NCBI RefSeq assembly: GCF_027595985.1
Contig: NC_073313.1
Coordinates: forward strand, 81,074,494-81,138,493
Length of the DNA: 64,000 bases
Direction of reading: 5' to 3'
Source of the DNA: Sorex araneus
Taxonomy: Eukaryota; Chordata; Mammalia; Eulipotyphla; Soricidae
The notes below the pieces were generated by a model that worked only from the letters and a program-made list of their open reading frames with translations, did not search any database and had not been told where the DNA came from. A program made the translations under genes and the position numbers. This document shows positions 9,915-20,210 of the stretch, in pieces. How positions within the stretch are numbered: position 1 is the first letter of the stretch; each line of letters starts with the position of its first letter.

Positions 9915-10168
9915 TCAGAGATCCCAGCAAGCTGCCAAGAGTATCATGCCCACACGGGCAGAGCCTGGCAAGCTACCCGTGGCATATTCGATATGCCAAA
10001 AACAGTAACGATAGGTCTCATTCCCCTGACCCTGAAGGAGCCTCCAATGATTGGGAGAGATGAGTAAGGAGAGGCTGCTAAAATCTCAGGGCTGGGAGGA
10101 ATAGAGATGTTACTGGTGTCCGCTGGTGTAAATCGAGGAACAACGGGATGACAGTGATACAGTGACAG
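9915..10168 (+). mobile_element. Long-type SINE variant with extra internal segment
   Basis: The usual order is broken after 'acgataggtctca' by about 80 bases including 'ctgaccctgaaggagcctcc', then resumes at 'atagagatgttactggtg'. The head is missing. Confidence 0.75.
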
Positions 10169-10169
10169 C

Positions 10170-10560
10170 TCTAAGGCTGCTAAAAACCTACCTTGTGGAC
10201 ACAGGACCTCATATATCTTCATTCTCAGCAATGGAAAACAAATTATCAAATGCTGAAAAGGAATTTCAGCAGGTCCGACTTTAGTGGGGAGAACCTCCTA
10301 ATAATAATAGTGAGTTTTTTTTTGTTGAAATATTGAATGTAATCAAAGTAAAGTGAAAGTAAAGTGAAATTTATCAGTTACACTGGTGGGGTGGGGGGCT
10401 AGGGAGGTGGGGGAGTGGGGGCGAGGTTTACTGTGATTCTTGGTGGTGGAATATGTACACTGGTAAAGGGATGTTCGAGCATTGTATAACTGGGACTTAA
10501 ACCTGAAAGCTTGGTAACTTTCCACATGGTGATTCAATACAAGAATAATTAAAAAAAAAA
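10170..10560 (+). mobile_element. L1 3' UTR and tail
   Basis: It shares 'attctcagcaatggaaaaca' and 'gcaggtccgacttta' with the minus-strand L1 at 13815-14975. It ends 'gatgttcgagcattgtataac' and 'gtgattcaata' plus an A tail. Confidence 0.8.
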
Positions 10561-10619
10561 AAAAGAATAATTAAAAAAAAAAAGACATGATAAGACCTTT
10601 ACTTGCCAGCAGGGACCCT

Positions 10620-10760
10620 GGGAAGGCTGAATGCCCCTCCCCGCCCGCCCCCCCCCCCCGCCTCCCCGCCCCTCCCCCCTCCTGGCCCCTCCCCCCTCCC
10701 CGCCCCCGCCTCCCTGCCAGGCGCCTGCTCCCCCCCCCCTCAGAGAGAAGCTCCAGCAGG
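10620..10760. repeat. C-rich low-complexity island
   Basis: Runs of up to 13 C with CpG dinucleotides. The minus strand is G-rich enough for G-quadruplexes. The Pro-rich reading frames across it are compositional artefacts. Confidence 0.85.
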
Positions 10761-10939
10761 AACAAAGGCCAGGGAAGGAATTTCAAAGACTATCCACTGC
10801 TCTCAACGCTACCCCTTGGCAACCACCTTAGCAACGACTCTTATCTGAGTAAAAAGCGGGACTCGGGGCAGCTTATGAGAAACCCTGTAAAAGCCGACTT
10901 GAACAAAGGAAGAAACGGCACGCACAGGCTGCCCGAGCC

Positions 10940-11190
10940 CAAGTGCTGCCCGCGCCCACGTGTTGCTGCAGGAGAACACGTGCCACACGCATCTGCCCTC
11001 TTGAGATGTGGACGTTCATCCTTTCCTCTCTAAGGCTGGGATGTGTACTGGGGCGCGCCCTCCACTCGGGACACTCTGGACAAGCCTGCATTCTCTCTCC
11101 TCCCACCCCCTCTCGCTCTCCCCACCTCCATCCCCTTCCTCAAAACTTCCAAATACAGTCTATAAAGTCTGTTATACCTAAAAAAGGAAC
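10940..11190 (+). repeat. Dispersed repeat of unknown family, copy 1
   Basis: Shares blocks with 27720-27958 on the opposite strand: 'cacatgtgttgctgc'-like, 'ctcttgagatgtgga', 'gctgggatgt(g/a)tactgggc', 'ctctggacaagcc(t/c)' and 'cattctctct', then a pyrimidine-rich stretch. The other copy ends in an AATAAA, which suggests an LTR or other retroelement 3' end. Confidence 0.55.
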
Positions 11191-11192
11191 TA

Positions 11193-11375
11193 GGGGGCTG
11201 GAGCGATAGTACAGCGGGGAGGGCGTTTGCCTTGCACGCGGGCAACCCGGGTTCGATTCCCAGCATCCCATGTGATCCCCTGAGCACCCGCCAGGAGTGA
11301 TTCCTGAGTGCAGAGCCAGGAGTAACCCTTGAGCACTGCTGGGTGTGACCCAAAAAGCAAAAAAAAAAAAAAAAA
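11193..11375 (+). mobile_element. Young short-type SINE
   Basis: 'aaaaaggaactag' is repeated at both ends, and the A tail is about 17 bases. Confidence 0.9.
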
Positions 11376-11664
11376 GGAACTAGCAATATACTTTAAAAAT
11401 GAAATTTCGGGAAATAGGACTGGAATAATAGGGTCTCTTTTAATGAACTTCAGACTTACTTGCTTTAAATTTAATAGGGGATATAAGCCTAGAATTCCAG
11501 ATGCAAAATTTGTGGTGACCTGAGACAAATTGATTTGGAAGACACAAAAGGAAAGGCGAATGGAAACCGATCTCTATATTAATTACAAGGGAAGAATTAA
11601 AAAATGTCAAAGACACAAAGACAAACTTCCCAAACACTCACTTATAGAAGAACTTTTCGTTTGC

Positions 11665-11822
11665 TTTTGTTTTGGGGGCTCTGGTGCTCAGGGGCTACTC
11701 TTGGATCTGTGCGTAAGGGTCACTCCTGTTGATACGGGTGGAGGGATGTATGTGGTGCTAGGGATCCAAGCTGAAGTGGCCACATGCAAGGCAAGTGCCT
11801 TAACCTCAGTACCCTCCGGCCC
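11665..11822 (-). mobile_element. Old short-type SINE
   Basis: Diverged complement with 'gctcaggggctactcttgg' and 'cacatgcaaggcaagtgcc'. Confidence 0.65.
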
Positions 11823-11870
11823 TAGAAGATCATTAACAATTTAAAATTTCTTCACTAATTATGTGATGTT

Positions 11871-12041
11871 GGGGCTGGAGTGACAGCACAGCGGGTAGGG
11901 CGTTTGTCTTGCACGCAGCCGACCCATGTTCGAATCCCAGCATCCCATAGGGTCTCCTGAGCACCACCAGGGGTGGTTTCTGAGTGCAGAGCCAGGAGTA
12001 ACCACTGTGCATCGCTGGGTGTGACCCAAAAAGAAAAGAAA
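11871..12041 (+). mobile_element. Young short-type SINE
   Basis: 'taattatgtga(t/c)gt' flanks the element. The right copy abuts the next SINE. Confidence 0.88.
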
Positions 12042-12054
12042 TAATTATGTGACG

Positions 12055-12308
12055 TGTCTGGAGCGATAGCACAGCGGGTAGGGTGTTTGCCTTGCAAGCG
12101 GCCGACCTGGTTCAATTCCTCAGTCTCGCTCAGAGAGCCCAGCAAGCTACCAAGAATATCCCGCCCTCACGGCAGAGTCTGGCAAGCTACCTATGGCATA
12201 TTCTAGATGCCAAAAACAGTAACAACAAGTCTCACAATGGAGACATTACTGGTGCCTGCTCGAGCAAATCGATGAACAACGGGACAGGACGACAGTGCTA
12301 CAGTGTTA
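12055..12308 (+). mobile_element. Full-length long-type SINE
   Basis: The head 'ctggagcgatagcacagcgg' and B-box region are followed not by the short-type body but by 'cagagagcccagcaagctac', 'caaaaacagtaacaacaagt' and 'gagcaaatcgatgaacaacg'. This shows how the two SINE types are built. Confidence 0.92.
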
Positions 12309-12309
12309 T

Positions 12310-12780
12310 GTGAAGTGCCAATGGCCTGAACTTACCAATCAAAAGGCACAGATTGGCCAGATAGATCAAGAAACAAAACCCAGTCTTCTGCCTGTTACAA
12401 AAGAGCCACTTGAATTTTCATGATAAATACTTTATAAGTAAGAAGGGAAACTTCATCCAGGAAATAGTAAACAAAAAGGCAGGGATAGACATACGTATAT
12501 AAGACACAACAGACAAATGGAATGAGACAGAAATGAATATTATATTAAGGAGCCAGTAGATCAAGAAGACATAATAAATGAATATATATATATATATGTG
12601 CCAAGTGAAGGAGCATCAAATTATATAAGGAAACTTCTAATAGGCCCAAAGATATGAACAGCAACACAACAGCTGAGATTTGACCACAGTCTTTCATCAT
12701 TGAATGTATCAGCCAGACAAAACAATCAATAAGGAAAAAAACAGTCTTCAAAGAATTAGGGACTAATACAGCACTTGTAG
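12310..12780 (+). mobile_element. L1 ORF2 endonuclease-domain remnant
   Basis: Conceptual translation shows LT(N)QKAQIGQ and then a CLLQKSHL stretch. This corresponds to the CLQETHL motif of the L1 apurinic-like endonuclease. A TKQSIRK-like stretch follows where family members have RQKINK. Stops and frame breaks are frequent, so it is an old fragment. Confidence 0.6.
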
Positions 12781-12787
12781 TATAGGG

Positions 12788-13031
12788 ACTGTAGCACTGT
12801 CATCCTGGTGTTCATCAATTTGCTCGAGCAGGCACCAGTAACGTCTTCATTGTGAGACTTGTTACTGTTTTTGGCATATTGAATATGCCACGGGTAACTT
12901 GCTAGGCTCTGCCGTGTGGGCAGGATACTCTCGGTAGCTTGCTGGGCTCTCTGAGAGGGACGAAGGAACTGAACTCGAGTCGGCTGCAAGCAAGGCAAAC
13001 GCCCTACCCGCTGTGCTATCGCTCCAGTCCA
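12788..13031 (-). mobile_element. Full-length long-type SINE
   Basis: The complement runs from 'gtagcactgtcatcc' to 'gtgctatcgctccagtcc', with head and second body both complete. Confidence 0.92.
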
Positions 13032-13204
13032 CTGTGTATCATTACATTAACAAAAGAGAATAGTGTTTCTTAAAACTAACACTGAAATTTCAAACTGAAG
13101 CAGCTTGAAAGTACTACCATGCCAACACACTTTCTAATATATTACATTTTATACAATGTGGCACAGCATTAGAGGTATATTGAAAGAAGTAAAATTGTAT
13201 AAAT

Positions 13205-13405
13205 TGCCTGTGTGAGGCCCTAGATTTGATCTCTAGCACAGCATGATCAAATCGAACCCGGGTTGGCCACGTGCAAGGCAAACGCCCTCCCTCCAGCCCC
13301 CACCTGAGCACTACCAGGAATGATACGTGAGCATAGAATCAGGTATCAATCAGAGAATGACACCTGGAGTAGACCCCCAAATACTGTTTGGTGTGGCCCA
13401 AAAAA
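13205..13405. mobile_element. Mosaic of three SINE fragments
   Basis: A tRNA-Ala-like piece ('gtgtgaggccctagatttga', plus) is followed by a minus-strand short-type head (13243-13301). A plus-strand old short-type 3' half (13302-13405) completes it. Confidence 0.55.
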
Positions 13406-13460
13406 TCAGAGAGACAGACAGAGACAAGGACAGAGAGACAGAGAGAAACAGACAGAGAAG
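13406..13460 (+). repeat. (GACA/GAGA)n simple repeat
   Basis: Degenerate GAGA and GACA units follow the SINE 3' half. Confidence 0.8.
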
Positions 13461-13545
13461 TGGTTAATTACAGACACATTAAATAACAACACAGGACAGG
13501 ACACATGTAAACACTAAATGTTTAAAGACAATCAAGAAGTACTAT

Positions 13546-13730
13546 TGAGGCAGGACAGATAGTACAGCAGGCAGGGAGGGTGTTCGCTTTGCATGCAGCT
13601 AACCTGGGTTTGATCCCTGGCATCCGATATGATCCCCCAAGCCCATCAGGAGTGATCCCTGAATATAGAGCCAGCAGTGAGCCCTGAGCACTGTGGGTAT
13701 GGCCTATAAACAAACTAACAAACAAAATCA
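13546..13730 (+). mobile_element. Old short-type SINE
   Basis: The 'ggacagatagtacagcaggc' head and 'aacctgggtttgatccctgg' B-box region are visible, with an A/C tail. Confidence 0.7.
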
Positions 13731-13814
13731 TACCCCCAGCCTGGCTCCACCGTCTCATCAAGACATCATCTGCTGAAAGTTCTGTTATGCAGGTTTTGTG
13801 ACTGAAATCTCCAT

Positions 13815-14975
13815 GCTTTCTTTTTTAAATTAATTTAGTCTTCTATTGAATCACAATATGGAAACTTACAAAGCTTTCAGGTTTAAGTCTCAATCATACA
13901 ATGCTCTAACACCCATCCCTTCACCAGTACACATATTCCACCACCAAGAATCACAGTAAACCTCCCCCCTCCCCCCCACCTCCCCAGCCCCCCACCCCAC
14001 CTGTGTAACTGATAAATTTCACTTTACTTTCACTTAACTTTGATTACATTCAATATTTCAACAAATAACTCACTATTATTTTTTTAATTTATTTATTTTT
14101 AATTAGAGAATCACCGTGAGGGTACAGTTACAGATTTATACACTTTTGTGCTTATACTTCCCTCATACAAAGTTTGGAACCCATCCCTTCACCAGTGCCC
14201 ATTCTCCACCACCCGTAAACCCAGTGTCCCTCCCACCCTCCCCAATCCCATCTCCCCCCCACCCCACCCTGCCACTGTGGCAAGGCATTCCCTTCTGTTT
14301 TCTCTCTCTAATTAGCTGTTGTGGTTTGCAATAAAGGTGTTGAGTGGCCGCTGTGCTCAGTCTCTAGCCCTCATTCAGCCCGCAACTCCCTTCCCCCACA
14401 TGGCCTTCGACTACAATGTAGTTGGTGATCGCTTCTCTGAGTTGACCTTTCCCCGGAACGTGAGGCCAGCCTCGAAGCCATGGAGTCAACCTCCTGGTAC
14501 TTATTTCTACAGTTCTTGGGTGAATAACTCACTATTATTGTTTGGATTTTTCCCCCCTAAAGTCGGACCTGCTGCAAAGAAGCATTTGATAATTTGTTTT
14601 CCATTGCTGAGAATGAAGAGCTATGAGGTCGAGTGGCCAAACTAGTGGCCACATGGTTTTGGATTTCTGTATTTTAGTATTTAAGTAACTAAGTCCAAAG
14701 AAATATCTTCCAGAAATTGCATCCTTGCAAGCTTGTACCTCTCAGCTACTTTATATTCCACATATGAGTGCAATCTTTCTATGTCTGTCTCTTTCTTTCT
14801 GACTCATTTCACTCAGCATGATACCTTCCATGTTGATCCACTTATACTCAAATTTCATGACTTCATGTTTTCTGACAGCTATATAATATTCCATTGTGTA
14901 GATGTACCAAAGTTTCTTTAACCAGTCATCTATTTTTGGGCACTCTCTCCAGGCTTTCTTGGGGTCAGGATGGAC
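13815..14975 (-). mobile_element. 5'-truncated L1 with ORF2 C-terminus, split by a second L1 end
   Basis: Reading the minus strand, about 14975-14755 encodes the end of ORF2p. It contains WLKKLWYIYTMEYYIAVRKH and a LSEMSQKERDRHRKIALICG stretch, both typical of L1 ORF2p C-termini. The 3'UTR follows and is interrupted at 14081-14522. It resumes to an A/T tail near 13815. ORF2 upstream of this point is missing. Confidence 0.85.
14081..14522 (-). mobile_element. L1 3'-end insertion nested in the L1, with 17-bp target duplication
   Basis: 'aataactcactattatt' stands at 14064-14080 and 14523-14539. The inserted 442 bp are 3'UTR only and include 'gggtggtggagaatgggcac' on the minus strand plus an A-rich end. 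It belongs to a different 3'UTR subtype from its host. Confidence 0.88.
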
Positions 14976-15365
14976 TAACTTCCCCCACCTCCCTGTACTT
15001 CCAGAAGCCTCAGTAGTCATTTCCACAGCCCAAAGCTGACAATTGAAAAGGTACTCCAGCCTTACCATCCTGTTAAAAATACCAAATGCCCTGAACAAAC
15101 ACCATGACCTCTTAGAACCTGTATTGCCAACCATAATGCACAAAAGGAAAAGGAGAGAGAGAGCAAGAAAGAAAGTGCCTCCCATAGAGGCACTTTGAGG
15201 TGGGGGTGGGGTGTTGGGGAATGGTGGTTGGAAAACAGGGGATATTGGTGGTAGGAAATGTAAACTGGTGGAGGAGTGGATGCTGGATCATTGCATGACT
15301 GAAACCCAATTATGAACAACTTTGTAAGGGTCTATCTCACGGATATTCAATTAAAAACATTTTTT
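14976..15365 (+). mobile_element. L1 3' end
   Basis: Contains 'gccaaccataatgcacaaaa', 'gtgcctcccatagaggcac' and 'ctgaaacccaattatgaaca', ending in an A/T tail. It is the same subfamily as 49010-49425 and is head-to-head with the minus-strand L1. Confidence 0.8.
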
Positions 15366-15437
15366 AATGTTCATGCCCAATTCAATCAGCTTAATCAATG
15401 TCTGAATAAATAGCAGTACTCATACACTTTTAAAAAA

Positions 15438-15689
15438 GCACTGTAACACTGTTATCCTATTGTTCATCGATTTGCTCAAGCGGGCACCAGTAACGTCTCT
15501 ATTCTGAGACTTGTTGTTACTGTTTTTGGTATATCGAATATGCCACGGGTAGCTTGCCAGGCTCGGCCATGCGGGCGGGATACTCTCGGTAGCTTGCCGG
15601 ACTCTCCAAGAGGGACAGAGGAATCGGACCCAGGTCAGCTGCATGCAACAAGGCAAACGTCCTACTCTCTGTGCTATCGCTCCAGTCCT
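15438..15689 (-). mobile_element. Full-length long-type SINE
   Basis: 'ctttaaaaaa' flanks both ends. The complete second body and shared head end at 'tatcgctccagtcc'. Confidence 0.92.
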
Positions 15690-15811
15690 TTAAAAAAAGA
15701 GAAACAAATTTCATATAGATGAGGTCATGAGATTTAGACAAAACAGTGGCAGTAGAAGGCTGAGAGTAGTTCAAAAATTAAATATCTGGAGTTAGAACAC
15801 AGCTTAAAGGG

Positions 15812-15988
15812 GCTGGTGTACTGGAGCGATAGCACAGCGGGTAAGGCATTTGCCTTGCACGCGGCCGATCCGGGTTCGATTCCCAGCATCCCATACTGTC
15901 CCCCGAGCACCACCAGGAGTAATTCATGAGTGTAATGCCAGGAGTAACCCCTGTGTATCATTAAGTGTGACCAAAAAAGCAAAAAAAA
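15812..15988 (+). mobile_element. Short-type SINE
   Basis: Near-consensus copy. A 'ggg(t)gctggtgta' string occurs on both sides. Confidence 0.85.
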
Positions 15989-16249
15989 AGGGTGCTGGTG
16001 TATATATCCCACATAAACTAGGCGGTGGTCTCCTGAGCATTGTCAGCTGTGGGCCTGATGTCCCCTAGCCCTGCCTGACCTAAGGAGCATCCCACCACTG
16101 GGCCAATGAACCACTGAGCCCACATAGCCGAGCATCAGTGGGAGTGAACCCCAGGCCTCTGAGCACTACTTCGGAGACCCTCATCCTCAGTTTCATTTCT
16201 GGCTTAGGGATGTTTCATTTCAGTGTCATGCCAGTTTCATTTCTCTTTT

Positions 16250-16424
16250 TCTTCCTTTTTTTGGCTTTTTGGACCATACCCAGCAATGCTCAGGGGTTCC
16301 TCCTGGCTCTGCACTCAGGAATTACTCCTGACGTTGCTCAGAGGTATGGGATGTCAGAGATCAAATCCGGGCCGGCTGCATGCAAGGGGAATGCCCTAAC
16401 CACTGTACTATCATTCTGCCCCGC
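16250..16424 (-). mobile_element. Short-type SINE
   Basis: Full-length complement, moderately diverged, ending at 'tatcattctgcccc'. Confidence 0.8.
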
Positions 16425-16719
16425 CTCCCCCCAGTTTAATTTCATGGCAGAGTGCAGGCCTTGCCTGGCTCAATCCCAGACACCACACATAAAAGTTCAA
16501 TTTCTTCTCTACTCAGCGGATTTGGTGGAAAAGGCTGGGTATTACCCTGAGCGCTGAAAAAGGAGGGTTTGCTCTAGGTCCATATGACCCAAATACAGTT
16601 TGTTCTCTCTCCACCCACCTGGTTCCTTGGGAAACCATGCTGAACCCAGTGATTCCCAACGGCTTACTCCAATAGGCCAAGTTTAGATCTTCCTCAGGAA
16701 ACTCTGTGCTCTTGCTGTC

Positions 16720-16860
16720 ATTATGGGGTCCCACCCGGCATTGCTCAGGGCTTACTTCTGGTTCTGTGCTCAGGGGACCCAATGCAATGGCAGGGATGGA
16801 ACCTGGGTTGACCATTGCAAGGTAAGTGCCTTGCCCACTGTTCTATCTCTCTGATCTTGT
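16720..16860 (-). mobile_element. Old short-type SINE
   Basis: 'gctcagggcttacttctgg' and 'ggatggaacctgggttgacc' identify it. Confidence 0.65.
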
Positions 16861-17019
16861 GCCCATAAATCTCTTCATAAGAGCTGCTGTTTCTGCTGAT
16901 GTGTTCAGCTTCAAGATATGTCAGGATTAAAGAAAAACTGCAAGAATAGTACCTAGAACTGTTGTGTGTCCTTCACAAGATTGACCAACATGTGACATTT
17001 TACTGGTATGGTTTATTTA

Positions 17020-17048
17020 ACACACACACACACACACACACACACAAC
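17020..17048 (+). repeat. (CA)n microsatellite
   Basis: About 13 CA units next to the tail of the following minus-strand SINE. Confidence 0.95.
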
Positions 17049-17055
17049 TCACATT

Positions 17056-17226
17056 TTTTTTTGCTTTTTGGGTCACACCCGGCGATGCACAGGGGTCACT
17101 CCTGGATCATGCACTCAGGAATTTTTCCTGGCAGTGCTCAAGGGACCATATGGGATGTTAGGAATCAAACCCGGGTCGGGCGCGTGCAAAGCAAATGCCT
17201 TACCCGCTGTGCTATCGCTCCAGCCC
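17056..17226 (-). mobile_element. Young short-type SINE
   Basis: Near-consensus complement with a T tail, ending 'tatcgctccagcccc'. Confidence 0.88.
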
Positions 17227-17309
17227 CCACACTCACTTTATTTTTTTAACAGCTGAGACATAGACATGACTCCTATTCTTTCCAAAGGCTTCCATATGGA
17301 TTTTCTTTT

Positions 17310-17475
17310 TCTGGGGGAGGGGGCACACCCAGCAATGCTCAAAGGTTACTCCTGGCTCTGTGCTCAAGAGTGATCCCTGTTGGTGGTCAAGGGACCATAA
17401 GTGGTGCTGAGAATTAGAACAGGGGTCAGCCATATGCAAAACAAGCACCTCACTCCCTCTATGTCCCTCTTGCCC
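17310..17475 (-). mobile_element. Old short-type SINE
   Basis: 'gcacacccagcaatgctcaa' and 'cagccatatgcaaaacaagc' are recognisable. Confidence 0.65.
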
Positions 17476-17516
17476 ATCAATATATATTTTCTAAGGATAA
17501 GAAAATTTGCTTATGG

Positions 17517-17690
17517 GGCTGGAGCACTAGCACAGCGGATAGGGCATTTGCTTTGCACACGGCTGACCTGGGCTCGATTCCCAGCATCCCATATGGTCCC
17601 CCGAGCACCCTAGGAGTGATTCCTGAGTGCAGAGCCAGGAGTCAGCCCGAGCATCGCTGGGTATGACCCAAAAAAAGCCAAATAACAAAG
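17517..17690 (+). mobile_element. Short-type SINE
   Basis: 'aagaaaa(t/g)ttgcttat' flanks the copy. Confidence 0.85.
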
Positions 17691-17824
17691 AAAAGTTGCT
17701 TATAGAACTCCATTGATTCAGATGAAGAAATCAGCACTGACGAAATATTATCTCATCTTTGGTCCAGATTTACTGACTCAGTAATTCCCAAATGCCCCTC
17801 TGAGAAACATGAGAAACAAATTCT

Positions 17825-17968
17825 TTTTTGTTTTGAGCCACACCCGGTGGTGTGCAGGGCTTACCCCTGGGTATGTGCACAGAGATCACTCCTAGCAGGG
17901 CTCAAAGAAGCATATAGGATGCTGGTATTGAACCTGGGTCAGACATCTGCTGTACTCCATCCCCAGAA
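17825..17968 (-). mobile_element. Old short-type SINE
   Basis: 'gagccacacccggtggtgtg' and 'tattgaacctgggtcagac' are visible. The head is shortened. Confidence 0.65.
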
Positions 17969-18019
17969 CAAACTCATTCTTGCTGAACTTAAGATTCTAT
18001 TTAAGATGGTGCAGAATCA

Positions 18020-18192
18020 GGGCCTGGAGCGACAGCACACGGGTAGGGCATTTGCCTTGCATGCGGCCAACCTGGGTTTGATTCCCAGCATCCCATATGG
18101 TCCACTGAGCACCACCAGGGGTAATTCCTGAGTGCAAAGCCAAGAGTAACCCCTGAGCATTGCCTGGTGTGTCCCAAAAAGCAAAAAAAAAA
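18020..18192 (+). mobile_element. Young short-type SINE
   Basis: 'atggtgcagaatc' is present on both sides. Confidence 0.88.
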
Positions 18193-18239
18193 AATGGTGC
18201 AGAATCTAGAGTTGTAAGTTCTTTCTCCTTACTTTCTTT

Positions 18240-18411
18240 GGGGGTGGGCTTTTTGGGTCACACCTGATAATGCCCAGAGGTTCCTCCTGGCTCTGCACTC
18301 AAGAATTACTCCTGGAGGTGCTCGGGGGATCATATCGGATGCCGGGGATTGAACCTGGGTCAGCGGTGTGCAAGGCAAACGCCCTACCCACTGTACTACC
18401 GCTCTGCCCCC
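18240..18411 (-). mobile_element. Short-type SINE
   Basis: 'tctccttact' flanks both ends, and the complement is full length. Confidence 0.85.
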
Positions 18412-18473
18412 TCTCCTTACTTTTGCATAGGAACACTTCTTCAGCCCGTCTTTATTTTTCAAGACATCATCTT

Positions 18474-18658
18474 TTTTTTTTTTTTTTGGTTTTGGTTTGG
18501 GGAATCAAACTCTGGTTGTGCTCAGAGCTTACACCTGGCTCTGTGCTCAGAGCTTACACCTGGCAATGCTTGAGGTACCACATGCGGTGCTGAGGATTGA
18601 GTCCAGGTCAGCTGGGTGCAAGGCAAGTGCCTTACCTGCTGTACCATGTCTCTGGCTC
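18474..18658 (-). mobile_element. Old SINE with internal 22-bp tandem duplication
   Basis: The block 'gtgctcagagcttacacctgg' occurs twice in a row (about 18518-18564). The tail is about 17 T. Confidence 0.7.
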
Positions 18659-18670
18659 TGATTCAGTTCC

Positions 18671-18842
18671 TTTTTTTTTAATTTTTGGGTCACACCTAGT
18701 GATGCACAGGTATTACTCCTGGCTCTGCACTCAGGAATTATTTCTGGCGGTGCTAAGGGAACCATATGGTATGCTGGGAATTGAACCCAGGTTGGCTGCA
18801 TGCAAGGCAAACGCCCTACCCGCTGTGCTATCACTCCAGCCC
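18671..18842 (-). mobile_element. Short-type SINE
   Basis: 'ctgattc(a/g)gtt' flanks the copy. Confidence 0.87.
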
Positions 18843-18889
18843 CTGATTCGGTTTTTTGAAGAGCACAGATGAGAGGTTTTCTTCTGTTT

Positions 18890-19095
18890 CCTCAGGATCA
18901 GATCAACACTGTTTGCAATAGAAAAATAACAGCAAAAACCAACCCTGAGAACAACTATCTAATGACTGATTGATTAAACTGTAATACATCCATTAAAAAG
19001 GACTATTACTCAACCAATAACAATGATATAGAGTATGTTTCCTGACCTGTAAAGATACGGTCAATTTTGTGTTCACATAAAACAGAACATGGTCA
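18890..19095 (+). mobile_element. Old L1 3' UTR remnant
   Basis: The order 'gcaatagaaaaataac', 'actgattgattaaactgtaa', 'tacatccattaaaaagga' is the usual 3'UTR pattern of old mammalian L1M elements. Confidence 0.65.
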
Positions 19096-19247
19096 GGGAG
19101 GGCCTCAGTGGTGGTAGAGCATTTTCCTCACATGTGTGAAGTCCTGGATTCTATTCCCCTTGCCATGTGATCGCCTAGGTACAGCCAAAGGAGCACTGAA
19201 CTGGGAGCAACTCCTGAGTCCTGCCAGCCATATTATCCCAAAAAAAT
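19096..19247 (+). mobile_element. tRNA-Ala-like SINE head fused to short-type body
   Basis: 'gcctcagtggtggtagagca' and 'gaagtcctggattctattcc' form the head. 'gagcaactcctgagtcctgc' resembles the main SINE body. Confidence 0.5.
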
Positions 19248-19439
19248 CAGAATATACTATGATAGGTATGACACAAGCCCAATCCATTTAATTTCATGTA
19301 AAATGATTTTTTAAAATATTTTTATAAAACAATGGTGGCCTATGGTTTCTACGGTTCCCAGAATGATTTAAGTTATCTGTACTTTCTAATTTCAGTAGAA
19401 GGACCATCACTCATTGGTGAATAGGGAAATTAGAAAATA

Positions 19440-19614
19440 TTTTTTTTTTGCTTTTTGGGTCACACCCAGTGATGCTCAGGAATTACTCCTGACTCTGTGC
19501 TCAGGAATTAATCCTGGCAGTGCTCGGGGACTCATATGCGATGCTGAGGATCAAATCCATGTCAGCCATGTGCAAGGCAAACCACCCTACCCACTGTACT
19601 ATCTCTCCAGTCCC
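19440..19614 (-). mobile_element. Short-type SINE
   Basis: Full-length complement with a T tail, ending 'tatctctccagtccc'. Confidence 0.82.
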
Positions 19615-19646
19615 GAAATTTTAAAACTTTTTAAAGCTGACAAGCC

Positions 19647-19930
19647 AGGCCAGAGAGATGGCACATGTGTTCATGTTTTTGCCTTGCTCAGGACTGATCT
19701 GGGTTGGGTCCCCAGCAATGCAAAAGTTTTCTGAAAAATTGCCATGAGTGATCTCTGAGCACCACCCATAATAAGCCCAAGCCACCCCTCCAAAATAAAA
19801 AAAATAAGGTTCTTGCTTTGCATGCGGCCAACTCCAGTTCAATCCCCCGCATCACCACAAGTGAGCCTTGAACACAGAACCAAGAGTTAAGTCCTGAGCA
19901 CTGCCAGGTGTGCCCTCCACCAACAAATTA
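19647..19930 (+). mobile_element. Two old short-type SINEs in tandem
   Basis: Copies at 19647-19800 and 19806-19930. The second lacks the A-box region. Confidence 0.6.
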
Positions 19931-20021
19931 ACGAAAAATAAAGGGGCAGTCTCACTTTGCTATCTGAAGGATCAACGTGGAAAAGAGACTATTATTTTTC
20001 ACATTAAAAAAGAATAGTGCC

Positions 20022-20195
20022 GGGCTGGAGTGACAGCACAGTGGGTAGGGCGTTTGCCTTGCTCACGGCCATCCCAGGTTCGGTTCCCAGCATCTCATAT
20101 TACCCCCAGCACTGCCAGGAGTAATTCCTGAGTGCAGAGCCAAGAGTAACCCCTGTGCATCGCCGGGTGTGACCCGAAAAGCAAAAAAAAAAAAA
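20022..20195 (+). mobile_element. Young short-type SINE
   Basis: 'aatagtgcc' flanks both ends, and the A tail is about 14 bases. Confidence 0.87.
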
Positions 20196-20210
20196 ATAGT
20201 GCCACAGGTG

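Noticed and set aside
10587-11033. 148-residue Pro/Arg-rich frame over the C-rich island
   Set aside because: The composition explains the open frame. All plus-strand frames are open there and no domain is visible.
12545-12751. Hydrophobic 68-residue frame resembling a membrane peptide
   Set aside because: It is antisense to an L1 endonuclease remnant, in AT-rich sequence.
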